Assembly: GCA_902791035.1 (NCBI GenBank)
Contig: CADAUA010000011.1
Coordinates: forward strand, 31,723 to 95,722
Reading direction: 5' to 3'
DNA from: an uncultured Coriobacteriaceae bacterium
Lineage (GTDB): Bacteria; Actinomycetota; Coriobacteriia; Coriobacteriales; Atopobiaceae
Length of the DNA: 64,000 nt
Part shown: positions 8,889 through 16,735 of the stretch, piece by piece
Position numbering within the stretch: the first letter of the stretch is position 1
How the letters are laid out: every line of letters begins with the position of its first letter
Program-made: the position numbers and the translations under genes
The notes under the pieces: model-generated
The model's database searches: none
Seen by the model: only the letters and a program-made list of their open reading frames with translations
What the model was told of the DNA's origin: nothing

Positions 8889-9160
8889 GGGTTCCTTTCG
8901 GTGGTTGCTTCATCTAATGAAGCATACGCCAAAGCGGCTCGCCTGACCGTGACGGCCAGGGTCTGTCCCCCTGTCACGCGGGGACCACCCGCCGACCCGC
9001 CCCACGCGCAATGTCAACAGTCGCAACTAAACACAGCTAAAGCATTTAGTAGCTCCTCTAGTAAATAACTAAAACCCTTACACACCACTTCCACACATCG
9101 TATAAATCTTCCCGTAGGCACCACCCAGGGGGAACCGTAACAAGGGGGAAAGGTAGCAAC
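8889..9160. other. Divergent promoter region between JetD-like gene and PTS gene
   Basis: This gap holds a GTCCCC/GGGGAC hairpin around 8962-8984 that contains a TGTCAC-type repeat fragment. An AT-rich stretch (about 9010-9110) includes a candidate operator at 9045-9065. No small ORF with a ribosome binding site was found. Confidence 0.5.
9045..9065. promoter_or_regulatory. Candidate operator upstream of PTS gene
   Basis: TTTAGT-N9-AGTAAA is a near-palindrome with the same 6-9-6 spacing as the perfect TTTACT-N9-AGTAAA site in front of the lacI-type gene at 21695-21715. It lies about 95 nt upstream of the PTS start codon. The likely binder is the LacI-family protein encoded at 21751-22845. 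Confidence 0.45.
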
Positions 9161-10588
9161 ATGGCACAAGATTACGCAAAGATCGCCCACGAGGTGCTGG
9201 AGGCGGTGGGAGGCAAGGAGAACGTGAACTCCGCCACCAACTGCATGACCCGCCTGCGCCTCACCGTCGCCGACCAGTCCAAGGTGGACATGGACGCCAT
9301 CAAGAAGATCAACGGCGTCCTGGGTGCCCAGTGGTCCGGCGCCCAGCTCCAGGTCATCATCGGCCAGTCCGTGCCCAAGGTCCTGGCCGAGTTCTGCAAG
9401 GAGTCCGGCGTGGCCGCCGGCACCCCCGTGGACGAGAACCTCGACGCCCCCAAGGAGAAGCTCACCGCCAAGGGCGTGCTCAACAAGATCATGGACTTCA
9501 TGTCCGGCTCCATGACCCCGTTGATTCCGCTGCTCATGGGCTCCGGCCTCTTCCGCACCATCGCCGTCATCATCGGCCCTCTCATGCTAGGTCTGGTGAC
9601 CGAGGAGGATCCCGCCTACATCTTCTTCTACACCACCCTCTTTGAGGCCGGCATGTACTTCATGCCCATCTACCTGGGCTACACCTCGGCCAAGAAGATG
9701 GGCGCGAGCCCCGTCCTGGGCATGCTCCTGGGCGGCGTCCTCATCGCGCCGAGCATCATCAGCGCGGCCGGTGCCGACGGCAGCGGCATCATCTCCGTCT
9801 ACGGCATCCAGATCCAGGCCCGCAACTACTCCCAGACGGTCCTGCCCATCATGCTGACCACGCCCGTCCTCTATGTGGTAGAGAAGTGGTTCAAGAAGGT
9901 CATTCCCGACACCCTGTCCACCATCTTCACGCCCTTCTTCACCCTCGCCGTCGTCATCCCCATCGAGCTCATCGCCCTCGCCCCTCTGGGCAACTTCCTG
10001 GGCCAGGGCATCGCTGCCGGCCTCTTCTTCCTGGCCAACCTCGGCGGCCTGGGCTCCATGATCTTCCGCGGCATCATCGGTGCCTTCTGGCAGCTCTTCG
10101 TGATCTTTGGCATGCACATGCCCATCATCCTGCTGGCCCAGGTGGAGATCATCCAGACCGGCTACGACCCCATCGTCTTCGTGTCCACCAACTGCGCGAT
10201 GTTCGCCGTGTGGGGCTGCGCCATCGGTGCCTTCCTGCGCTGCAAGGGTGACCAGAAGAGCCTCTGCGGCGGCTACCTCATCGCCGCCCTGGCCGGTGGC
10301 GTGACCGAGCCCACCCTCTTCGGCCTCCTCATGAAGTACCGTCGCACCATGCTGGGCATGTTCATCGGCGGCGCCGCGGGTGCCATCGTCTCCGGCCTCT
10401 TCAGCGTCACCTACTACATCTCCGGCGGCGGCACCAACTTCACCGTCTTCCTGAACTACCTCCAGGGCGGCACGGGCAACCTGGTGGGCGCTGTGGTCGG
10501 CTGCGTGGTCTCCGTCGTGGTGGCTGCCATCGTGGTCTTCCTCACCGGCTTCAGCAAGGACGAGCTGGAGGCCATGAAGGAGGAGTAG
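9161..10588 (+). CDS. PTS sugar transporter subunit EIIBC, glucose/sucrose/beta-glucoside superfamily
   Basis: This membrane permease transports and phosphorylates a sugar using phosphate from HPr via an EIIA that is not encoded here. In its 475 aa, residues 1-90 form the EIIB domain with the phosphocysteine in NCMTRLRLTV (Cys near residue 28), as in glucose-superfamily EIIB. Residues about 105-465 are the EIIC domain with about ten hydrophobic helices and the GVTEPTLFGLLMKYRR region. No EIIA domain is fused. The start follows GGGGAAAGGTAGC. The next gene in the same direction is a DUF1593 protein, so the substrate may come from that enzyme. Substrate identity is unknown. Confidence 0.88.
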   Translation: MAQDYAKIAHEVLEAVGGKENVNSATNCMTRLRLTVADQSKVDMDAIKKINGVLGAQWSGAQLQVIIGQSVPKVLAEFCKESGVAAGTPVDENLDAPKEKLTAKGVLNKIMDFMSGSMTPLIPLLMGSGLFRTIAVIIGPLMLGLVTEEDPAYIFFYTTLFEAGMYFMPIYLGYTSAKKMGASPVLGMLLGGVLIAPSIISAAGADGSGIISVYGIQIQARNYSQTVLPIMLTTPVLYVVEKWFKKVIPDTLSTIFTPFFTLAVVIPIELIALAPLGNFLGQGIAAGLFFLANLGGLGSMIFRGIIGAFWQLFVIFGMHMPIILLAQVEIIQTGYDPIVFVSTNCAMFAVWGCAIGAFLRCKGDQKSLCGGYLIAALAGGVTEPTLFGLLMKYRRTMLGMFIGGAAGAIVSGLFSVTYYISGGGTNFTVFLNYLQGGTGNLVGAVVGCVVSVVVAAIVVFLTGFSKDELEAMKEE

Positions 10589-10638
10589 CCTCCTCTCCGG
10601 CCAACGGCGCGAACCGTACCGCAAACGGCATCGTCCAT

Positions 10639-10666
10639 GGGCGAGGTCCTGCATGGGGCCTCGCCC
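10639..10666 (+). terminator. Hairpin after the PTS gene
   Basis: GGGCGAGG (10639-10646) pairs with CCTCGCCC (10659-10666) across a 12-nt loop, followed by TTCTCG. It sits 50 nt after the PTS stop and about 110 nt before the next start codon. It may terminate or attenuate transcription. Confidence 0.55.
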
Positions 10667-10776
10667 TTCTCGTAAGGTGAGAGGTGGGGCATGCCCCGAC
10701 CCTAGCCCAAGTCCCAAACCCAGAGGAGGCTGACAAGCCCGCGGACTTGTCGCCCGACAAACACGAAGGAGCACGC

Positions 10777-12288
10777 ATGGCAACCGCAGCCCCCGTGGCA
10801 CCGCAGGACCGCCCGCGCATCGTCGTTACCACCGACCTCGAGGTCGACGACATGAACTCGCTGGTGCACCTGGCGCTCTACCTCAACGACCTTGACCTGG
10901 CGGCCATAACCACCACCGCCTCCCAGTACCACTTTCAGGGCGACGGCACCCACACCCTGGGCGAGGTCAACCCCCACTGGCGCACCAGCGGACGGCTGGC
11001 CTACCAGATGGGCCGCAAGGGCCACGGGCCCGACCCCGACGCCGGCACCCTGGCGGAGTACCGCCCCTTCCCCCAGACCTGGCTCGAGGACCTCTGGGCC
11101 GGCCCCTACGCCCAGGCCTGGCCGAGCCTCGAGGCCAACGCGCCCGGCTACCCCACGCCGGAGGAGCTGCTTGCCCGCACCTACCACGGCAACGAGGCCT
11201 TCGAGGGCGACGTGCGCGAGGACACCCCGGGCTCCGACGCCGTCAAGGCCGCCATCATGGACGACGACCCCCGCACCCTGTGGCTTCTCTCCTGGGGCGG
11301 CATGAACACGATCGTGCGCGCCCTCATGTCCATAGCCGCCGACTGGCAGGGCACACCGAGGTGGGACCAGGTGCGCGAGAAGGTCTACCGCAAGGTGCGC
11401 GTGCTGGGCGTATACAACGGCGTGGGGCAGGACAACTCCTGGGCAGACCACGGCCGCGAGCTCTTCCCCGAGCTCGCGCTCCTGCGGCCGAGCGCCATGT
11501 TCCAGAGCTACTTCTCCGCCGTCCGCGACCAGGCGGACTGCCTGCCCATGTTCCAAGCGCCCTGGCCCCAGCAGAACCTGATCGAGGGCAATGGTGACCT
11601 CATGGGGCTCTACCGGCTCTACGCCGACGGTCACCACCTGGAGGGCGAGCCTGAGCGCTACCAGTACTGCGAGCACGGCGTGCTGGACTTCGGCTTTGGC
11701 GAGGGCGTGCGGCACCGGTTCAACGCCGGCGACCTCCTGGGCGAGGGCGACTCCATGACCTTCGTGCCGCTGGTTCCCATGGGCCTGCGCGGCGCAGGCG
11801 AGAAGGGCTTCGAGACGCCGCTGGGCGTGCTCTACGAGGACGGCGCAGAGCCGCCTGCCTTCGTCGGCAATCCCTTTGCCGGCGACCTGGGGGCCTTCAA
11901 CCCCTGCCTCAAGCCCCTCTGGGAGGAGTTTGCCGCCCGCGCCGCCTGGTGCTCCCACGAGCCTGCCCAGTGCATCCACCCGCCCGTGGTGGAGCTGACG
12001 TGCGCCGGCGACGTGATGGCCGCCCCGGGAGAGTCCGTGGCGCTTGCGGCCACCGCCGCCGATCCCGACGGGCGCGAGCTGCTCACCCTCTGGGAGTACG
12101 ACCAGCTGGTGAGCAGCTACGCCGGCACTCGGCCCGTGCGCCCCTGGGACCCTGTGGGCGCGACGACCGCAGTGACCATCCCCGCAGACGCCAAGCCGGG
12201 CGACCGGCTGGTCTTCACCTTTGTCGCCCGCAACGTTGCCGACCACCCCATCAGCCGCTACGCCCAGGTGGCCGTGACCGTGCGGTAG
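10777..12288 (+). CDS. DUF1593 (nucleoside-hydrolase-like) family protein, copy A
   Basis: This 503-aa protein has a nucleoside-hydrolase-like domain over residues 1-400. Its N-terminal acidic motif TTDLEVDDMNSL matches the DTDxGxDD calcium site of nucleoside hydrolases. An Ig-like C-terminal domain of about 90 residues follows, as in the DUF1593/Sde182 family sometimes annotated as cellulose-binding. No signal peptide is seen, so it is probably cytoplasmic and acts on an imported glycoside. The reaction is unproven; cleavage of an N- or O-glycosidic bond is plausible. The ATG at 10777 is chosen for the GAAGGAG nine nt upstream. It follows the PTS gene and has a paralog facing it at 12627-14045. 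Confidence 0.75.
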   Translation: MATAAPVAPQDRPRIVVTTDLEVDDMNSLVHLALYLNDLDLAAITTTASQYHFQGDGTHTLGEVNPHWRTSGRLAYQMGRKGHGPDPDAGTLAEYRPFPQTWLEDLWAGPYAQAWPSLEANAPGYPTPEELLARTYHGNEAFEGDVREDTPGSDAVKAAIMDDDPRTLWLLSWGGMNTIVRALMSIAADWQGTPRWDQVREKVYRKVRVLGVYNGVGQDNSWADHGRELFPELALLRPSAMFQSYFSAVRDQADCLPMFQAPWPQQNLIEGNGDLMGLYRLYADGHHLEGEPERYQYCEHGVLDFGFGEGVRHRFNAGDLLGEGDSMTFVPLVPMGLRGAGEKGFETPLGVLYEDGAEPPAFVGNPFAGDLGAFNPCLKPLWEEFAARAAWCSHEPAQCIHPPVVELTCAGDVMAAPGESVALAATAADPDGRELLTLWEYDQLVSSYAGTRPVRPWDPVGATTAVTIPADAKPGDRLVFTFVARNVADHPISRYAQVAVTVR

Positions 12289-12626
12289 GCCCGCGGCGGG
12301 CACCGCAACAGCAAGGACGCGCAGCTAGGGCGTCCGTGCAGCCAGAGGGGGCGTCCGCATTGTGCGGGCGCCCCCTCGGCTTTGGCAAGCTATTGACGGC
12401 TGCAGGCGTCTCCGTTGGACCGAGGCTGACGTGGCTCTGCGTACTGACTCCACGCTGGGGCCGGCATCGACCGCCGCAACGCGCAGCCTCAGTACGGCCC
12501 CGGCGGCGTTTGCCCAGATGGCGGCCCCGGGTGGCATACTGACTCCGCGCCCGGGACAGCAACGACCTCCGCAACCCCCAACCTCAGTACGCCGTCGCCA
12601 GGGCAAGGGATGGGACGGTCGCGCCC
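12289..12626. repeat. Convergent intergenic region with terminator and two hairpin repeats
   Basis: A strong imperfect stem at 12345-12377 (GAGGGGGCG...CGCCCCCTC) probably ends transcription of the upstream gene. Two about 55-bp repeats follow (12441-12494 and 12537-12590). Each is bounded by the inverted pair RTACTGA/TCAGTAC and shares TACTGACTCC and CCTCAGTAC with a GC-rich centre. No gene is evident. Confidence 0.7.
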
Positions 12627-14045
12627 CTAGGCCACCGTGAGGACCACGCGGCGATAGGCCACCATCTGGCCGTCGCTCACGCGCACGATCACGTGGATGG
12701 TGTCGCCCGCAGCGGCGTCCGCCGGCACGCGCACCCGGCACGCGGCGCCATCAGCGACAAGCTCGACCTCCCCGGCGTACGTGTCGGCCTCGTCGTAGCG
12801 CATCCAGCCAAAGACAAGCGCGTCACCGTCGGGGTCGCTCGCCTCGGCGTGGAGCGTCACGCACTCCCCCGCCGCCACGGCCAGATCCAGCCCCTCCGCA
12901 ATCTCGACCTCGGGAGCGTGGTTGGCGTCCTCGTACCGCTCCGCCACGCACCAGGAGGCGCGGCCGGCAAAGTCGTTCATCCAGTCGCCGATCCAGCGCG
13001 TGAGCTGGTATGCCTTGCCCTGCGTGGGGCCGCAGTCGTCGTCCACGGCGCTTGCCCAGTAGTCGGCCGCAGGGTTGAACTCGTTGTCCTCCACGCGCAC
13101 GAAGCGGCCGCCCCAGCCGCCCCAAGAGGGGTCCTCGGTACCGCGCAGGCCCTTGTCGATGAGGTAGAGGAAGCTCGGGGAGTCACCCTCGCTGATCATG
13201 TCGTACGTCTCGTGCGGCTCCTTTCCCCACCAGTTGCCGCCGCGCATGGACTCGTTGCTGCCAAACTGGGAGCGGTCCTGCTCGCCGGGGTACACGTGGC
13301 CATCAAACCAGGTGTGGTAGCGGGCGCAGAGCGGGCCCTTGCTCAGGATGTGGGGCTTGAGCCAGCTACCCTTGAAGACCTCCAGCGTGTCGGGCGGGCA
13401 GACCGTCTCGTTGTAGATGAAGGCGATGCCGAAAATGCTGGTGCAGTGGAGCATGCGCAGGTCGGGCCACGCGCCGGCGATGTAGTCCTTGTACGTATCG
13501 TCCTGCGTCACGATCATGTAGATGATGGCCTTCTCGCACACCCGGTGGTACACGGCCTCCCACTCGGGCGTGCCCTTGTACTCGTCCTCGATGTGCTTGA
13601 GCGCGCGGGCGATCGTGTTGGTGCCACCACCTGCCAGCAGGTAGAGCGGCCGCGGGTCGTCCTTGAAGATGGCCTTGCGGATGAGCTCGGAGCCATCCGT
13701 GTCCTCGTCCATGCAGCCCGTGGTCTTGACGTTGCCGATGCAGGTCACGCTGCGCAGGTAGTCGGGCGTGGGGTAGGCGGGGTCGTGCACCACGAGGTTG
13801 GGGTAGGCGACGGCGTAGTCGTCCAAGTAGTCCCACATCCACTGGCCGCCGGCCCAGCGCTTGGGCTCGATGCCCTGCGCCGGGTCGCCCTCGTAGTGGA
13901 AGATGGAGCTCGAGAGCACCAGGCCCTCGATGTCGATGTCGTTGGCGTAGAGCAGCAGGTGCAGGAAGGAGTTCATGTCGTCGCACTCGGCGTCGTTGGT
14001 GAAGATGGCGCGCTGCTTGAGCTTGGGGGTCTTGGTCGTGGTCAT
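12627..14045 (-). CDS. DUF1593 (nucleoside-hydrolase-like) family protein, copy B
   Basis: This 472-aa paralog of the protein at 10777-12288 is on the opposite strand. The N-terminal metal-site motif is FTNDAECDDMNSFLH, and the region GGGTNTIARAL matches the nucleoside-hydrolase-like core (WGGMNTIVRAL in copy A). The C-terminal ~90 residues form the Ig-like module ending in VVLTVA. No signal peptide is visible. It is the last gene of the minus-strand sugar operon that begins at the isomerase (21579), which argues that its substrate feeds the same pathway. The start has GGAGACC just upstream. The catalytic activity is inferred only. Confidence 0.72.
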   Translation of the reverse strand: MTTTKTPKLKQRAIFTNDAECDDMNSFLHLLLYANDIDIEGLVLSSSIFHYEGDPAQGIEPKRWAGGQWMWDYLDDYAVAYPNLVVHDPAYPTPDYLRSVTCIGNVKTTGCMDEDTDGSELIRKAIFKDDPRPLYLLAGGGTNTIARALKHIEDEYKGTPEWEAVYHRVCEKAIIYMIVTQDDTYKDYIAGAWPDLRMLHCTSIFGIAFIYNETVCPPDTLEVFKGSWLKPHILSKGPLCARYHTWFDGHVYPGEQDRSQFGSNESMRGGNWWGKEPHETYDMISEGDSPSFLYLIDKGLRGTEDPSWGGWGGRFVRVEDNEFNPAADYWASAVDDDCGPTQGKAYQLTRWIGDWMNDFAGRASWCVAERYEDANHAPEVEIAEGLDLAVAAGECVTLHAEASDPDGDALVFGWMRYDEADTYAGEVELVADGAACRVRVPADAAAGDTIHVIVRVSDGQMVAYRRVVLTVA

Positions 14046-14084
14046 GCTGGTCTCCTCGTGGCAAGAAGTTCCCTATGGCAAGAA

Positions 14085-14106
14085 GTCCCTGGCCGGAGCC
14101 AGGGAC
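14085..14106 (-). terminator. Perfect 9-bp hairpin between hydrolase and DUF1593 genes
   Basis: GTCCCTGGC (14085-14093), loop CGGA, and GCCAGGGAC (14098-14106) form a perfect stem in the 80-nt gap. No T tract is present, so it may act as an mRNA-end stabiliser or weak attenuator within the operon. Confidence 0.5.
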
Positions 14107-14125
14107 AAGAACGCGACGCTGGTCG

Positions 14126-15463
14126 CTATGCCTGGGCGCGGCAGGTGCCCGCCCACTCCCACACACTCACGGGACGACCATCCACCAGCACGGCGGTGCC
14201 GTCCAGGTCCTGCGCGGGGAAGTCGTGGTAAACGTGGATCCACACGCCGTGGTTGAAGGTGCGCAGGGCAGAGCCGTCGGGTGCGTGGTAGGCGCCCGTC
14301 AGGTCCTCCACGTGGTCGTAGAGGGTGAAGTGGACCTCGTCGCCTGCGGCCGCGAGCTCGTGGTAGAGCGGGAGCGCCGTCTCCTCGAGCGTGACCAGCT
14401 CGTCGCCCTTGGAGTGCACGAACCAGATGGGCGTCTTGGCCATGGCGGCAAGCTCCTCGGGCTTCTCGCTGGCCACGTACCAGGGGGCGCAGCAGGCCAC
14501 GCCGCAGGCGAAGAGGCCCGGGTTGTCCGCGATGAGCCGGCAGGTCATGAAGCCGCCGTTGGAGAGGCCGCCCACGATCACGCGCGCGGGGTCCACCCGA
14601 GGGTGCTCCGCCACGAAGGTCCGCACGAGCTCGCCCAGGGCCACCGAATAGATGCTCTGGTTGGACCGTCCAAGCTGCTCCACACCGTTGTCCATCCAGA
14701 AGGTGGGGCACTGGGGGCACACGACGTAGGCCGCCCCGCCCAGGCGCCGCTGGATGAACTTGTCGGAGAGGCCGGTCACGCGGTTGCCCAGCCAGGCTCG
14801 CTCGGGCTCGCCGGGGGCCTGCCCCACGCCCTCGCCCGCCCCATGCAGCCAGAGCACCAGGGGCACCTGCTGGCCCGGGGCGAGCTCGCCGGGAAGCTCG
14901 TTGCCGAACATCTTGCGCGGGGCCTCAAGCGCCGCGAAGTCAGGCTCGAAGACGCCGTAGTCCAGCTCGATGCCATCGAAGGTGCCGTGCTGGGTGGTCC
15001 AGCCAACAAGTGCCGGGCAGTCCAGGCCCGCGCACTCGTCGAACACGAGGCCCGCGAGCGGCGCGGCATTGCCACCGGGCGTGGTCAGCGGCACCAGCTG
15101 CGTCACGCGATAGGCCAGCGTCAGGAGCTTGGAGCCCATGACGCCGCCCTCCACCAGCTTGTTGAGCCGCTCCTCGGAGAGCTCCAGGGCCACGTAGGAC
15201 CCGCGGCTCGAGCGAGCGCCGGACGCGTCGCAGGGATATGCCGCCTTTGCGCCCACGTACCCGCGCGACGGCAGCGGCTTGGGCTGCCATGCCTCCTTGC
15301 GGAGAAGGACCTGACCCGTGGCGCGCACGCGCCGCTCGCAGAAGACGTTGAAGTCCGCGGGCGTCACGTCCTCCTCGCTAACCTCCCCCGGAAGCTCAAG
15401 CACCAGCTTGCTGACCCAGGGGCCGAAGTCCCCCGCCGTCACGACCTGCCTGTATGTCGTCAT
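14126..15463 (-). CDS. Alpha/beta hydrolase, esterase of the depolymerase/PHB type
   Basis: This 445-aa protein has an uncharacterised N-terminal ~180 residues and a C-terminal alpha/beta-hydrolase domain. The oxyanion region VPLVLWLHGAGEG, the nucleophile elbow GGLSNGGFM (GxSxG-like, Ser near residue 290), a candidate acid in HSKGDELV, and a His in FNHGVWIHVYHD complete a catalytic triad. Such enzymes remove acetyl, feruloyl or other acyl groups from sugars. No signal peptide is visible. It lies between the MBL-fold gene and DUF1593 copy B in the sugar operon, so de-esterification of a glycoside is a reasonable guess. The start has a GAGAAGGGC site. Confidence 0.72.
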   Translation of the reverse strand: MTTYRQVVTAGDFGPWVSKLVLELPGEVSEEDVTPADFNVFCERRVRATGQVLLRKEAWQPKPLPSRGYVGAKAAYPCDASGARSSRGSYVALELSEERLNKLVEGGVMGSKLLTLAYRVTQLVPLTTPGGNAAPLAGLVFDECAGLDCPALVGWTTQHGTFDGIELDYGVFEPDFAALEAPRKMFGNELPGELAPGQQVPLVLWLHGAGEGVGQAPGEPERAWLGNRVTGLSDKFIQRRLGGAAYVVCPQCPTFWMDNGVEQLGRSNQSIYSVALGELVRTFVAEHPRVDPARVIVGGLSNGGFMTCRLIADNPGLFACGVACCAPWYVASEKPEELAAMAKTPIWFVHSKGDELVTLEETALPLYHELAAAGDEVHFTLYDHVEDLTGAYHAPDGSALRTFNHGVWIHVYHDFPAQDLDGTAVLVDGRPVSVWEWAGTCRAQA

Positions 15464-15556
15464 GCCCTTCTCCTCACCTTTCGTCTGCCCGGCCGAGCCC
15501 CGGGCACCGCTTTCGATCCATACCGCCAGGGCAGTGCCCGACCGGCGGTCCCTTGC

Positions 15557-16609
15557 CTACTTGCCCCAGTTGCTCTTCTCGCACCCCCAGATGCGGTTGA
15601 GGTAGTAGCACACGTGGACGCCGTCGTGCACCAGCTCACGGTCAAAGGCGCCGTCCTCGTTCAGCTTGCGGATGAAGCAGAAGTGCGCGCGTCCGTCGTT
15701 GAGGGCGAGGTCCTCCTGCATGCCCTTCTCGACCATGATCTGGCGGATGGTCTTGCCACCCACGGCAAAGAGGGGGCTCTCCCAGTCCGGCGTGCGGCGG
15801 GCGGCCACGCGGACCCCGTCCTTCTCCGCGACGCTGGGCACGCGGTCCGTCACGGAGTGGGGGCGGTAGTGCTGCACGCCCTCGCCTGCGTGCCCCTCCA
15901 GGATGTAGCGCAGGGCGCGCTCGTAGCGGTCCACGTACTCGGCGCCGCAGACGCCGTTGCCGGCAGCCAGGGTGTCGTAGGCGCCGCGCAGGGACTGCCA
16001 GCGGCAGACGTTGCGGTAGGACCACTCCACGGAGACGGAGCTGTCGAAGAAGTTGGCGTTGAGCTCGTCGCCGCAGAAGAGGATGCGGGTCTTGCGGTCC
16101 AGGAGCTGGATGGAACCCACGTTGTGCTCCCACACGTGGAGGACCTCGAGCGGCCTGCCCGCCAGGTCGATCACGTCGCCGTCGCGCAAGAAGACCACGG
16201 GATAGTCGGCAGGCACGCCGAAGAGCTCGTAGGCGTCCAGCGGCAGGGTGTCGTAGGACTCCCGGCTCATGTACACGGCGTCGAAGAGGTAGTTGTTCAC
16301 CAGGTGGTCCAGGTGGCTGTGGGTGAGCACCATGCGCCAGAGGGGCTTCTCGGGCACCAGGCTCTGACAGAAGGCGCGGATGTTGCCCACGCCCTGGCCG
16401 GAGTCGATGAGCAGGAGCTCGTCGTCGCCCTCCAGGAGGTAGGAGTAGTCGCCGTCGGAGAGGACCTGCCAGGTGCCGGGGGCGATCAGCTTGGCCTTGA
16501 AGTAGGGCGTGCTGCGCGGGCGGATGTCACCCTCCTCGTCCTCCAGCATCACCCCCTCGTAGAGCTTCGAGAAGTCTACGGGCTGCATGCCCTTCTTCCA
16601 GTGGACCAT
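15557..16609 (-). CDS. Metallo-beta-lactamase fold hydrolase
   Basis: This 350-aa cytoplasmic protein has the MBL metal motif LTHSHLDHLV near residue 95 (HxHxDH), a further ligand in HVWEHNVGS, and CGDELNANFF near the active site. The C-terminal ~120 residues are not recognised. The family covers lactonases, thioesterases and phosphodiesterases. Because it sits downstream of the FGGY kinase and transketolase, a sugar lactone or ester substrate is possible. The internal ATG at 16609 is chosen because GGGAGACC precedes it; the longer frame has no site. A hairpin at 16663-16697 separates it from the kinase gene. Confidence 0.72.
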   Translation of the reverse strand: MVHWKKGMQPVDFSKLYEGVMLEDEEGDIRPRSTPYFKAKLIAPGTWQVLSDGDYSYLLEGDDELLLIDSGQGVGNIRAFCQSLVPEKPLWRMVLTHSHLDHLVNNYLFDAVYMSRESYDTLPLDAYELFGVPADYPVVFLRDGDVIDLAGRPLEVLHVWEHNVGSIQLLDRKTRILFCGDELNANFFDSSVSVEWSYRNVCRWQSLRGAYDTLAAGNGVCGAEYVDRYERALRYILEGHAGEGVQHYRPHSVTDRVPSVAEKDGVRVAARRTPDWESPLFAVGGKTIRQIMVEKGMQEDLALNDGRAHFCFIRKLNEDGAFDRELVHDGVHVCYYLNRIWGCEKSNWGK

Positions 16610-16662
16610 GAGGTCTCCCTTCTTTGAGCCGCCCGATCGCCATCGGGTGCTCATCCATTGAG

Positions 16663-16697
16663 AAGGGCCCCGCGCAGAGTGCCGACGCGAGGCCCTT
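16663..16697 (-). terminator. Hairpin downstream of the FGGY kinase
   Basis: AAGGGCC (16663-16669) pairs with GGCCCTT (16691-16697), with additional CGCG pairing inside the loop. It lies about 40 nt after the kinase stop on the minus strand and may reduce read-through into the MBL-fold gene. Confidence 0.5.
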
Positions 16698-16735
16698 TGG
16701 ACGGAACAGGTCGGGTCCGAGGACCTTGGCGTCCG

